From Actinacidiphila acididurans (GTDB lineage: Bacteria; Actinomycetota; Actinomycetes; Streptomycetales; Streptomycetaceae): a stretch of 64,000 nucleotides of DNA. Shown in pieces: positions 16,614 to 29,120 of the stretch. The position numbers and the translations under genes are program-made. The stretch is from assembly GCF_016918855.1 (NCBI RefSeq), contig NZ_JADKYB010000002.1, positions 62,001 to 126,000 on the forward strand, in the 5' to 3' direction. Under the pieces are notes generated by a model. That model had not been told where the DNA came from. It did not search any database and saw only the letters and a program-made list of their open reading frames with translations. Position 1 is the stretch's first letter. Every line of letters begins with the position of its first letter.

Positions 16614-17033
16614 CCAACCCCCGATGGCTGCCGTTTCCGGGCAAGGGCAGCACCGGTAGGACACCCGTACTGGCCCACCGCCTGGTCAGCGCACGGGGCC
16701 GGTACGGGAAAGGGCACCCGCCCGCGTACCCCCGTAACACTCACGATCCGCACCGCACCCACCCACCGCACACCGGCCGCTCGCCCTCGAACGCCGGGAG
16801 GGGTCGAAGGGGTGGGGGTCCGAAATGCTGCCGTATATTTGTGGCCGCCAGGCCGTAAATATACGATTTCGGACTCCCGCCCCGGAGGCCCCGACCCCTG
16901 AGGGAATGAGGTCGAGGGCCGCCCCCGAATTGGCCGCACCCGGAATGGTTACGGCCATATCACAGGGGGCGTGTTTGCCCCGGGTGGGCGGGGGAACAAC
17001 CGCGGGGCGGCCCGGCACTTCGGGGGAGGTGAT
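16614..17033. other. 420-bp intergenic region upstream of the fxs locus
   Basis: No convincing gene. I checked the three forward frames for a short ORF ending in the F-x-S-x-x signature of FxsA precursors and found none; the open frame from 16825 encodes Pro/Gly/Arg-rich sequence without such a motif. The notable content is the long inverted repeat at 16814-16878. The 3' part (17022-17029) is the GGGGGAGG ribosome-binding site of the radical SAM gene. Confidence 0.6.
16814..16878. repeat. 65-bp bipartite inverted repeat upstream of the radical SAM gene
   Basis: Outer arms GGGGGTCCGAAAT (16814-16826) and ATTTCGGACTCCC (16866-16878) match at 12 of 13 positions. Inner arms GTATATTT (16833-16840) and AAATATAC (16857-16864) match perfectly. 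A GGCC/GGCC pair sits in the loop. The arms are separated by 6 nt on the left and 1 nt on the right. It could be a cruciform, an attenuator-type RNA hairpin or a paired operator. It lies about 155 nt before the fxsB-like start. Confidence 0.75.
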
Positions 17034-18266
17034 GTGGTGCGGCAGCCGACCGTGTCGCGGAAGGACGGGGGAGACGGGGGAGAAGGGGACGTAGAGTCCG
17101 CCCCGCTGCGGCAGTTCGTGCTGAAGGCGCACAGCCGGTGCGACCTGGCCTGCACCTATTGCTACGTGTACGCGGGCCCCGACCGGAGCTGGCGCGCACG
17201 TCCCCGCACGCCGTCCCCCCGGGTGCGGCGCCGCACGGCGCAAAGGATCGCCGAGCACGCGGAAAAGCACGCCCTGCCCGCCATATCCGTCGTGCTGCAC
17301 GGCGGCGAACCGCTGCTGGCCGGCGCGGAGCACCTCGCGGAAACCGTCGAGGAGATCCGCACGCTCGTCCCGCCGAACTGCGCGGTCCACCCCAGCGTGC
17401 AGACCAACGCCACGCTGCTGAGCCCGGAGCGGCTGCGGGTACTGAGCGCGGCCGGCATCAGGGTCGGGGTGAGCCTCGACGGCGGAAGGCCCGCGCACAA
17501 CGCCCAAAGAGTCGACCACGCCGGACGCCCCGCATGGCCGGCGACAGCCAAGGGGCTGCGGCTGCTCGCCGAGACGGCGCCCGAGGCGTACGGCGGAGTG
17601 CTGTGCGTGGTGGACCTGCGCCACGATCCGGTCGAGGTCTACGAATCGTTGCTGGACTTCCGCCCGCCCGCCATCGATCTGCTGCTGCCGCACGGCAATT
17701 GGACCAGCCCGCCGCCGGGACTGCCCGCACGGGCGCGCGCCCAGGCACTGTCCGGTGACCCGGCGCCGCTCGGCGCCCCCGCACCGTACGGCCATTGGCT
17801 GACCGCCGTGTTCGACCGCTGGTGGGACGACTCGAAGCGACGTACCAGGATCAGGCTGTTCGAGGAGTGCGTGGCGCTGCTGCTCGGAGTGCCGGCCACC
17901 ATCGAACGGCTCGGCCTGCAGCCCTTCACCGCGGTCGTGGTGGAGACCGACGGCAGCATCGAGCAGGTGGACTCACTGAAGTCGGCGTACGAGGGGGCCG
18001 CCGCGACCGGCCTGGACATATTTCGGCACAGCTTCGACGACGTGCTCGCCCACCCCGCGGTCGCCGCCCGCCAGCAGGGCCTCGCCGCGCTGAGTACCAT
18101 CTGCCGCGCCTGCGACTTGGTGACGGTCTGCGGCGGCGGCCACTACGCCCACCGCTACCGGGCCGGCCACGCCTTCGCCAACCCCTCCGTGTACTGCGCC
18201 GACCTCGCCCACCTGATCCGCCACGTGTCGCGCAGGCTCCACGAAGCGGCGGCGGGGCGGCGGTGA
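17034..18266 (+). CDS. fxsB: FxsB-type radical SAM/SPASM peptide maturase
   Basis: 410 residues from the GTG at 17034 (GGGGGAGG 4 nt upstream; the GTG at 17037 is equally possible). The radical SAM cluster motif is CDLACTYCYVYAG (Cys36, Cys40, Cys43), followed by VVLHGGEPLLAG and SLDGGRPAHN. The C-terminal auxiliary-cluster region has CRACDLVTVCGGGHYAHRY and a last Cys in NPSVYCADL. Family knowledge: FxsB enzymes form cyclophane cross-links in the C-terminal FxSxx of a small precursor. The next gene overlaps by 4 nt (GTGA). No FxsA precursor is seen immediately upstream, which is unusual. Confidence 0.88.
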   Translation: MVRQPTVSRKDGGDGGEGDVESAPLRQFVLKAHSRCDLACTYCYVYAGPDRSWRARPRTPSPRVRRRTAQRIAEHAEKHALPAISVVLHGGEPLLAGAEHLAETVEEIRTLVPPNCAVHPSVQTNATLLSPERLRVLSAAGIRVGVSLDGGRPAHNAQRVDHAGRPAWPATAKGLRLLAETAPEAYGGVLCVVDLRHDPVEVYESLLDFRPPAIDLLLPHGNWTSPPPGLPARARAQALSGDPAPLGAPAPYGHWLTAVFDRWWDDSKRRTRIRLFEECVALLLGVPATIERLGLQPFTAVVVETDGSIEQVDSLKSAYEGAAATGLDIFRHSFDDVLAHPAVAARQQGLAALSTICRACDLVTVCGGGHYAHRYRAGHAFANPSVYCADLAHLIRHVSRRLHEAAAGRR

Positions 18267-19708
18267 GGGTGGCCGTCGCGGAAACGGAGGTGCTGGGGGC
18301 GCTCGGCGGGACCGGGAGCGACACCGAGGCACTGCAAGCCCTCGTCGCCGAGCAGCACCGGCGGCGGCTCCTCACCTTACGGGCCCTGCTGGACGCCGTA
18401 CGGGAAGCGGGCGGGGCGTTGCCGCAAGGGACGGCCGAAAAGGCGATGGGGGACTGGCGGCTGCTGGTCGCCGCCGACCGGGCCGACCGGGCGGCGGCCC
18501 GGAGCGTGGTGCAGTACCCGCTGACCGGTTCGTGGGCCGAACGCTGCCTGCGCGACCTGAGCCGGCCGGGGAAAGCGCACGCCGCGGCCACCGCGCTGCC
18601 GCACCTGTCCGCGCTCGCAGCCGCCGCTGCGGCAAGCGCGGGGATACGCTTCAGCACCGACGTACCGGTCCGCGACGGCACCGTGGCGCTGCCCACCCTC
18701 GGCGGCTACCGATTGCCGCCCGGCACCGACAGGACGACCGCCCGCGTGGACGGCGACGGCACAGCGGTTCAGCCCGGCCTCGGCGGCTACCGGTTACCGC
18801 CCGGCACCGCCCCCGAAAGCACTGCCCGCGTGGACGGCGACGGCGGCCGGCTGTGGCTGCGGGCCGGCGGCGCGACCGCCGAGGTGCGGCGCGGACCGGA
18901 CGGCGTGTGGCGGTCGGCGGCAGCCGGCTGGCACCCGGTACGGGCGCTGTGGACCGACGACCACCGGCCGGTGCTGATCGACGACACCGACCCGTACCGG
19001 GACGAGGAACACCGCGTCGACCCGTACGGGCTCGCGGTGTCCGGCGTGCTGGACGGCGCCGCGCACGCCCGCTGGCGCACCGCCTGGCAGGACGCCCAGC
19101 CGTGGCTGCGGCTCGGCGACGGCGGCCGGGCCCGCGAAGTGGCCGCGCTGCTGCGCTGCTTCGTGCCGCTGGCCGACTCCCCGTCGGGCGCGGCGTGCAG
19201 CGCCACCCTCGGCGAGGCCTTCGGCGCGCTGCTCACGAGTACGCCGCAGGACGGGCTGAAGCTCGCCGCCGCCCTGGTCCACGAGTTGCAGCACACCAAG
19301 CTGCTCGCGCTGTCCCGGCTGACCCCGCTGCACACCGCGGACGGCGCCGCACGCCACTGGGCGCCCTGGCGGCCCGACCCGCGCCCCTTCGACGGCCTGT
19401 TCCAGGGCACGTACGCGCACCTGGCACTGGCCGGCTTCCACCTGGACGTGGCCCGCTCGCCCTCGGCCGACTCGGCCCGCAGGGAAGCCGCGTGGGCCGC
19501 GCACTGCCGCTACCGGCAGCAGGTGGAGGCCGTCCTCCCGCAGCTCACCGGCTCCAGCCGGCTCACCCCGGCCGGCCGCACCCTGGCCCTGGCCATGACC
19601 GCACAGCACACCCGGCTCAAACAGCACACCCCGCCGCGCGGCCACCTGGCCCGCGCCACCGCCTACGTGGAGACCGCGCGCACCATCTGGCGGCGCCGCT
19701 GGACCTGA
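18263..19708 (+). CDS. HExxH-motif peptide-modification protein (fxs-associated, aKG-HExxH beta-hydroxylase type)
   Basis: 481 residues from the GTG at 18263, overlapping the fxsB stop. The signature ALVHELQHTKLLAL places His340 and His344 in an HExxH metal site. HEXXH proteins of this type next to FxsB are thought to hydroxylate or otherwise modify the RiPP. An internal 27-residue duplication (LGGYRLPPGT ... ARVDGDG, twice) sits in the middle. No signal peptide. It probably works with the radical SAM enzyme on the same substrate. Confidence 0.82.
   Translation: MRVAVAETEVLGALGGTGSDTEALQALVAEQHRRRLLTLRALLDAVREAGGALPQGTAEKAMGDWRLLVAADRADRAAARSVVQYPLTGSWAERCLRDLSRPGKAHAAATALPHLSALAAAAAASAGIRFSTDVPVRDGTVALPTLGGYRLPPGTDRTTARVDGDGTAVQPGLGGYRLPPGTAPESTARVDGDGGRLWLRAGGATAEVRRGPDGVWRSAAAGWHPVRALWTDDHRPVLIDDTDPYRDEEHRVDPYGLAVSGVLDGAAHARWRTAWQDAQPWLRLGDGGRAREVAALLRCFVPLADSPSGAACSATLGEAFGALLTSTPQDGLKLAAALVHELQHTKLLALSRLTPLHTADGAARHWAPWRPDPRPFDGLFQGTYAHLALAGFHLDVARSPSADSARREAAWAAHCRYRQQVEAVLPQLTGSSRLTPAGRTLALAMTAQHTRLKQHTPPRGHLARATAYVETARTIWRRRWT
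18698..18844 (+). repeat. 81-bp tandem duplication inside the HExxH gene
   Basis: The segment encoding LGGYRLPPGT ... ARVDGDG occurs at 18698 and again at 18779, in frame, with a 3-nt length difference and partly diverged wobble positions. It lengthens the protein by one repeat without breaking the frame. Confidence 0.75.
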
Positions 19709-20002
19709 CCGTCACCGAACCCACCCGGACCTGACGCCGCGTCGGACACCGGGGCCAATCCCCGTACAACCGGGCGCGAAACGGCACGACGGGGCGCCGA
19801 CCGGGGCGTGAACCGGTGTAGCTTCGGGCTCGGGCCCACCCCTGGGCGGGCGGCACGCGGCGACGCGAAGAACAAGACGCACAACAGCGCGACGACGAAG
19901 AACAGTGCGACGACGAAGAACAAGCGCAACGCAGAAAAGCAGCGCGACGTCGAGAACGGCACGGCGACGAGAAAAGCACGGCACAACGAGGGAGACGGTC
20001 GG
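19709..20002. other. Intergenic region with A-rich direct repeats ahead of fxsT
   Basis: 294 bp. Two 16-bp copies of GCGACGACGAAGAACA (19889-19904, 19907-19922) sit in an unusually A-rich stretch for this genome. The frame of the downstream fxsT gene is open across it from 19808 and would encode a Lys/Asn/Thr-rich N-terminus, so a longer FxsT start is possible. The start with the better ribosome-binding site is 20003. Confidence 0.5.
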
Positions 20003-23000
20003 ATGGCCGCAGGGCGCAACACCGTACCGGCGCAGGCCGAGAAAACGGGCGGACTGGTGACCATCAGCTTCGCCGGCCACAACCGGGCCTGGGCGGCGTG
20101 GCTGGCCGGCCGGCTGGAACGGCACGGCTGCCAGGTGTCCCTCCAGCGCTGGGACATGAAGCCCGGCGACACCGTACGGCAGGGCCTGTCGGACCTGCTG
20201 CTGTCCCGCGGCACCGTACTGATCGTGCTCAGCGAGTGGTACTTCCGGCTCGGCCCGCGCAGCCACGAGGAGTGGAACACGGCGCTGCGCGACCTCGTAC
20301 CCGCCAACAGCGACCGCTTCGCCGCCGTGTCCGTCACCTCCGCCGCCCTGCCCAGCGCGGTCGCCTCGCTCGGCGCCGCCGACCTGTGGGGCCTGGGCGC
20401 CGCCGAGGCCGAGCGGCGGCTGCTGGCCCGGCTCGGCATCACCGCCGACCGTTCCGGGCCCGCCGCCGGCGACACCCTCGGCGGCGCGGCCGGCCCCCGC
20501 TTTCCGCTGGAGCAGCCCGAGGTGTGGGGCGGCGTGCCCCGCCGCAACACCCGCTTCACCGGGCGCGAGGACCTGCTCTGGGACGTCCACCAGACGTTCA
20601 CCCAGGCCGAGCCGGGCGCCGGCGTGCTCACCCTGCTGGGCCTGTCCGGGGTCGGCAAGACGCAGATCGCCGCCGAATACGTCTACCGCTTCGGCGCCGA
20701 GAACTACGACGTGGTGTGGTGGGTACGCGCCGCCGAGCGCGGCACCCTGCGCGAGAAGCTGGCCGGCCTCGCCCCGGCGCTCGGCCTGTCCACCGGACGC
20801 GAGTACGGCGAGCGGCTGCGCGCGGTACGGGACGCGCTGCGCCGCGGCGAGCCCTCCCCGCGCTGGCTGGTCGTGCTCGACGGCGCGGACCAGCCCGAGG
20901 ACGTGCACGACCTGGTGCCCGGCGGGCCCGGCCACGTCCTGATCACCTCGCAGAACCGCGAATGGGCCGAGCACAACAGCTCACTGATCGAGGTGCCGGT
21001 CTACCGGCGGCACGAGTCGGTGGCCTTCGTACGCCGGCGCGCGCCCCGTCTCGAGGCCGTCGACGCCGACCGGCTCGCCGACGCCCTGGGCGACCTCCCG
21101 CTGGCCCTGGACCAGAACGCCGGCGCCCTCCAGGACTCCACCATGCCCGTCGACGACTACCTGGACCTGCTGGGCCGCGGCGCCGACGTCGAGTCCGGCC
21201 TGAAGGTCGCGGCCGACTTCCAGATGACGTACTACACGGCCTTCTCGATACTGCTCAACCGGCTGCGCGAGGACAAACCCGAGGCCGTGGACCTGCTGCG
21301 GCTGTGCGTCTTCTTCGCCCCCGGGCCGATCCCGGTACGGCTGCTGCGCGACCTGCCGATCCGCGACCTGCCCGAGCAGCTGCGCGCGCTGATGGCCGAC
21401 CCGCTGCTGTGGAACTCCGCGCTCGCCAAGCTCGCCCAGTGGTCGGTGATCCAGTCCGACCCGCAGGACACCGAGGAGGACGAGCCGGTCGGCTCCACAG
21501 AGGTGATCCAGATGCACCGGCTGGTCTACCAGGCGGTACGCGCCGACATGCCGGCCGCCGAGCAGCGGGTCTACTCCCAGGTGGTACGCAAACTGCTCGC
21601 CGCCGCCGACCCCGGCCGCCCCACCGACACCCGGCTGTGGCCGCGGTACGCCGAGATCGTCCCGCACCTGGAGGCCTCCGGGGCACTGACCAGCACCAAC
21701 CCCGACATCCAGCTCACCGTGCTGAACAGCCTGCGCTACCTGTACCTGTCCGGCGAGTACCGGGTGGGCCTGCGGATCGCCGAACTGACCACCGCCAGTT
21801 GGTCCGAGGTCTTCCCGCCCGGCCACCCCCGGCTGTGGGACCTGGTGCACAACAAGGGCAACATGCTGCGCGCCCTCGGCGACTTCACCGCCACCGAGGC
21901 GCTGGACCGGCAGGCGTACGAGACGCTGCGCGCCGAACGCGGCGACCAGGACCTGCTCGTGCTGCGCGCCGCCAACGGCCTGGCCGCCGACCTGCGCAAC
22001 CTCGGCCGTTACGACGAGGGCCTGGAACTGGCCCGGCGGGTGGAGGAGGGGTACGAGCAACTCGTCGGTCCCAATGACGCGCTGACGCTGACCGCCCATC
22101 ACAACACCGGGGTCACCTACCGACTGCTCGGCCGCTACCAGGACGCGCTGACCGTGGACCGCGCCAACCTCGCCGCCCGCCGCGAGCTGCTGCGCGAACG
22201 CAACAACGGCACCCTCGCCTCGGAGAGCGCCTACGCCCAGGATCTGCGGCTGCTCGGCCAGTACGACCAGGCGACCTCCGTCCAGGAACGCAACAGCGAG
22301 ATCCACCGGGTGGTGATGGGCCCGGACAACCCGCAGTCACTGCGCGCCCAGCACAACCTGGTCCAGTGCTACTACCGCAGCGGCGACCGGCAGCGGGCGC
22401 TGGAGCTGCTGACCGGGCTGCTGGAGCGGTGCGAGCGGGTGCTCGGGGACCGGCACCCCATCACGGTCCGGGTCTCGGTGACCTATGCCACCTTCGAGCG
22501 CGAGCACGGCGATCTGGACCGGGCCCGGGAACGCGCGGAATTCTCCCTGGCCCACTACCGCCGCCAGTTCGGCGACGCCCACCCGTACACCGCCGGCGCC
22601 CTGGCCAACCACGGCCTGCTCCTGCGGGCGGCCGGCGAACGCCAGCAGTCCCAGATCGAGGTCGAGGACGCGCTTGCCTCCATGACCCGCGTAGTGGGGC
22701 CCGAGCACCCCTGGACCCTCGGCTGCGCCGTCAACGCCAGCGCCGCACGCAACTTTTCCGGTGACCCGGAGAGCGCGGCCGACCTCAGCCGTACGACCAG
22801 TCTCCTCGCCGCCGCCGTCCTCGGCCCCCAGCACCCCCTCACCCTCAACGCGCGCATTTCTCTGGCCAGCGATCTCCGTAACCTTCGCAAACGCCAAGAG
22901 GCCGACAAGACGGAAGAGGAAGCGCTCGCCGCGCTTGCCGCCACCCTCGGGCCGCAGCACCCTCATACGCTTGCGGCGCGCTCGCGTACCCGCCCGTACT

Positions 23001-23026
23001 GGGACTTCGAGCCGTTCAGTAGTTGA
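20003..23026 (+). CDS. fxsT: FxsT-type TIR-like/NB-ARC/TPR protein of the FxSxx system
   Basis: 1007 residues from the ATG at 20003 (GGGAG about 8 nt upstream). The N-terminus (VTISFAGHNRAWAAWLAGRL, VLIVLSEWYFRLG) is a TIR-like domain. It is followed by WGGVPRRNTRFTGREDLL and an NB-ARC-like STAND NTPase with P-loop GLSGVGKT, Walker B WLVVLDGAD and VLITSQNREW. From about residue 560 there are TPR-type repeats (LGRYDEGLELARRVEEGYEQ, LLGRYQDALTVDRANLAARR). This architecture matches the tetratricopeptide protein of FxSxx-COOH loci and also resembles immune-type STAND proteins. It converges with kgd. Confidence 0.87.
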   Translation: MAAGRNTVPAQAEKTGGLVTISFAGHNRAWAAWLAGRLERHGCQVSLQRWDMKPGDTVRQGLSDLLLSRGTVLIVLSEWYFRLGPRSHEEWNTALRDLVPANSDRFAAVSVTSAALPSAVASLGAADLWGLGAAEAERRLLARLGITADRSGPAAGDTLGGAAGPRFPLEQPEVWGGVPRRNTRFTGREDLLWDVHQTFTQAEPGAGVLTLLGLSGVGKTQIAAEYVYRFGAENYDVVWWVRAAERGTLREKLAGLAPALGLSTGREYGERLRAVRDALRRGEPSPRWLVVLDGADQPEDVHDLVPGGPGHVLITSQNREWAEHNSSLIEVPVYRRHESVAFVRRRAPRLEAVDADRLADALGDLPLALDQNAGALQDSTMPVDDYLDLLGRGADVESGLKVAADFQMTYYTAFSILLNRLREDKPEAVDLLRLCVFFAPGPIPVRLLRDLPIRDLPEQLRALMADPLLWNSALAKLAQWSVIQSDPQDTEEDEPVGSTEVIQMHRLVYQAVRADMPAAEQRVYSQVVRKLLAAADPGRPTDTRLWPRYAEIVPHLEASGALTSTNPDIQLTVLNSLRYLYLSGEYRVGLRIAELTTASWSEVFPPGHPRLWDLVHNKGNMLRALGDFTATEALDRQAYETLRAERGDQDLLVLRAANGLAADLRNLGRYDEGLELARRVEEGYEQLVGPNDALTLTAHHNTGVTYRLLGRYQDALTVDRANLAARRELLRERNNGTLASESAYAQDLRLLGQYDQATSVQERNSEIHRVVMGPDNPQSLRAQHNLVQCYYRSGDRQRALELLTGLLERCERVLGDRHPITVRVSVTYATFEREHGDLDRARERAEFSLAHYRRQFGDAHPYTAGALANHGLLLRAAGERQQSQIEVEDALASMTRVVGPEHPWTLGCAVNASAARNFSGDPESAADLSRTTSLLAAAVLGPQHPLTLNARISLASDLRNLRKRQEADKTEEEALAALAATLGPQHPHTLAARSRTRPYWDFEPFSS

Positions 23027-23043
23027 GTTACGGCAACGAATAA

Positions 23044-23168
23044 GGGGCGCGGGGAACTGCGCGAGAACCATCCACCTCCGGTGGTCCGGAGACGGCAGCA
23101 ACTGCCCCTTTGGGTCGGTGACGACCCGCGGTCCGGTGATGGGTTGCTCGCGCAGTTCCCCGCGCCCC
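23044..23168. repeat. Streptomycete intergenic inverted repeat, copy 1
   Basis: GGGGCGCGGGGAACTGCGCG (23044-23063) and its exact reverse complement (23149-23168) flank an inner block with CAGCAACTGCCCCTTTGGG. It lies between converging fxsT and kgd and may act as a bidirectional terminator. The same 20-mer recurs at five other sites in the window. Confidence 0.85.
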
Positions 23169-23181
23169 TAACTGGTCCTAC

Positions 23182-27105
<3,924 letters not shown>

Positions 27106-27263
27106 GGCGGCAACCGCCCTCTTCCGCTTCACAAGGTGGTGGACAGCGGAAATCAAGGCTACGCCTATCGGACCCCTTCTCGCAGGCCCGGGGGCCAGTC
27201 GTCGCGTACGTCACACCCCGGATCGGGTTTGCGGGGCGCGCGGGACGGGAAATTGGACCCTCT

Positions 27264-28340
27264 TCAGGGTTGCGCTCCAGGATCACCCGGAAGAGTGACA
27301 TGGATGCGGCAGCCCCGCGGGGACTCGGCCACCTCGATCCGGCCGCCGTGCAGATCCACCGCCCACCGGGCGATCGCCAGGCCCAGCCCCGTACCGCCGT
27401 CGCGGCCGGGATGGGAGCCGCGGTGGAAGCGTTCGAAGACCCGGGTCCGGTCCGCCTCCGGGATGCCGGGGCCCTCGTCCATCACGTCCAGCTCCAGGCT
27501 GCCCGGCGTCGGCCCGCTCCGGGCCCGTACGGTCACCCGGCCACCGGGCGGGCTGTGCTTGACCGCGTTGTCCACCAGATTCGCCACCACCTGGTGCAGC
27601 CGCTCGCCGTCCGCGTAGGCGGTCAGGTGCAGCGGGCACACGTCCAGGTGCATCGGCACGTCGGCGCGCGGCCGGCTGCGCGAGCCCTTGCTCGCCGTGC
27701 CCAGCCCCAGGCTCGCCGTCTTCAGCACCGCCGACAGGTACGGCCACACCTCGAACCGCTTGGCGTCCAGCCGTACCGCCCCGCTGTCCAGCCGGGACAG
27801 GTCCAGCAACTGGCTCACCAGCTTGCCCAGCCGCTCGGTCTGCTGGAGGGCCAGCCGCATCGTCTCCGGGTCGGCCGCGGACACCCCGTCCACCACGTTC
27901 TCCAGCACCGCCCGGAGCGCGGCTATGGGGGTGCGCAGTTCGTGTGAGACATTCGCCACCAGCTCTTTTCGGTGCCGGTCGGCGGCGTCCAGGTCGGCGG
28001 CCATGCGGTTGAAGGTCTCGGCCAGCTCGCCCACTTCGTCCCGGCGCACCCGGGCCACCCGGCGGCTGTAGTCGCCGGCCGCCATGGCGCGGGCCACCGC
28101 CGTCATCTCGCGCAGCGGGGCGGTCAGATTGGTGGCCACTATCTGCGTGATGAGCAGACAGGCGATGATCGAGAAGATCGTGATGATCCGCAGCTCGGTG
28201 GCCGAGTGGATGGCGACGGTCACCAGCAGGGTGGTGATCAGCACCGAGACGATCACCAGGAGTTGCAGCGCGGCCTTGATCGAGCGGAAGGGGTCCCAGG
28301 GGCGGAGCGCGGCCCACGTCCGCCGCCACCAGATGCTCAT
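27264..28340 (-). CDS. Sensor histidine kinase
   Basis: 358 residues; start overlaps the response-regulator stop by 4 nt (ATGA). Two membrane segments (about 25-45 and 50-70) are separated by almost no periplasmic loop, so it probably senses within or near the membrane. A HAMP domain (NLTAPLREMTAVARAMAAGD) leads to the H box NVSHELRTPIAAL (His133), N box VVANLVDNAVKHSP, G1 MDEGPGIP and G2 GTGLGLAI. It phosphorylates the upstream-encoded regulator. Same strand as kgd, which lies downstream in reading order, but separated by its own promoter region. Confidence 0.95.
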   Translation of the reverse strand: MSIWWRRTWAALRPWDPFRSIKAALQLLVIVSVLITTLLVTVAIHSATELRIITIFSIIACLLITQIVATNLTAPLREMTAVARAMAAGDYSRRVARVRRDEVGELAETFNRMAADLDAADRHRKELVANVSHELRTPIAALRAVLENVVDGVSAADPETMRLALQQTERLGKLVSQLLDLSRLDSGAVRLDAKRFEVWPYLSAVLKTASLGLGTASKGSRSRPRADVPMHLDVCPLHLTAYADGERLHQVVANLVDNAVKHSPPGGRVTVRARSGPTPGSLELDVMDEGPGIPEADRTRVFERFHRGSHPGRDGGTGLGLAIARWAVDLHGGRIEVAESPRGCRIHVTLPGDPGAQP

Positions 28341-29050
28341 TGCGCGGGCGTCTCCAGGGCGTAGCCCACACCGTGCACGGTTCGGATCCGCTCGGCGCCG
28401 ATCTTGCGGCGCAACGCCTTGACGTGGCTGTCCACGGTCCGGGTGCCCGAGGCGTCGGCCCAGTCCCAGACCTCGGCGAGCAACTGCTCCCGGGAGAGCA
28501 CCGCCCGCGGCTGCTGCGCCAGGCACACCAGCAGCTCGAATTCGGTCGGCGTCAGATGCACGTCGCTGCCGCGTACCCGCACCCGCCGCTGTGCGTGGTC
28601 GATCTCCAGGTCGCCGAGCTGGATGCTGGCGCCGCGCGGGCTGTGCGCGGCCTCCGTGGCCCGCTCCACCCGGCGCAGCAGCACGTGCACCCGGGCGGCC
28701 AGCTCGCGCATCGAGAACGGCTTGGTCATGTAGTCGTCGGCGCCGACGCCCAGGCCCACCAGCATGTCGGTCTCGTCGTCCCGGGCGGTGAGCATCAGCA
28801 CCGGCACCGGCCGGTCGGCCTGCACCCTGCGGCACACCTCCAAGCCGTCGAAGCCCGGCAACATCACGTCGAGCACCAGCAGATCGGGCTGCCAGGCGTG
28901 GGCGGCCTCGACCGCGGTCGGTCCGTCACCGGCAGTTCGCACCTGGAATCCCTCGGCCTGCAACCTGGCCGCGATCGCCTGCGTTATGGTCTGGTCGTCC
29001 TCAACGACCAGCACCCGGCGCTGAGCGCCCGCTGTCTGCGTGCTGTCCAC
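28337..29050 (-). CDS. OmpR/PhoB-family response regulator
   Basis: 237 residues from the GTG at 29050. The receiver domain has acidic pocket EDD, phospho-acceptor Asp61 in LLVLDVMLPG, and Lys110 in DDYMTKPFS. The C-terminal winged helix shows VHLTPTEFELLVCLAQQP and RTVDSHVKALRRKIGAERIR. It forms a two-gene unit with the downstream kinase. The regulon is unknown; the pair lies next to kgd as in other streptomycetes. Confidence 0.95.
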   Translation of the reverse strand: MDSTQTAGAQRRVLVVEDDQTITQAIAARLQAEGFQVRTAGDGPTAVEAAHAWQPDLLVLDVMLPGFDGLEVCRRVQADRPVPVLMLTARDDETDMLVGLGVGADDYMTKPFSMRELAARVHVLLRRVERATEAAHSPRGASIQLGDLEIDHAQRRVRVRGSDVHLTPTEFELLVCLAQQPRAVLSREQLLAEVWDWADASGTRTVDSHVKALRRKIGAERIRTVHGVGYALETPAQ

Positions 29051-29120
29051 TTCCGCCCCACAACGTCGTCACAATTATCGGCAGCGTACGGGGCGGCCTC
29101 ACGCCCTGACTATGACGCTT

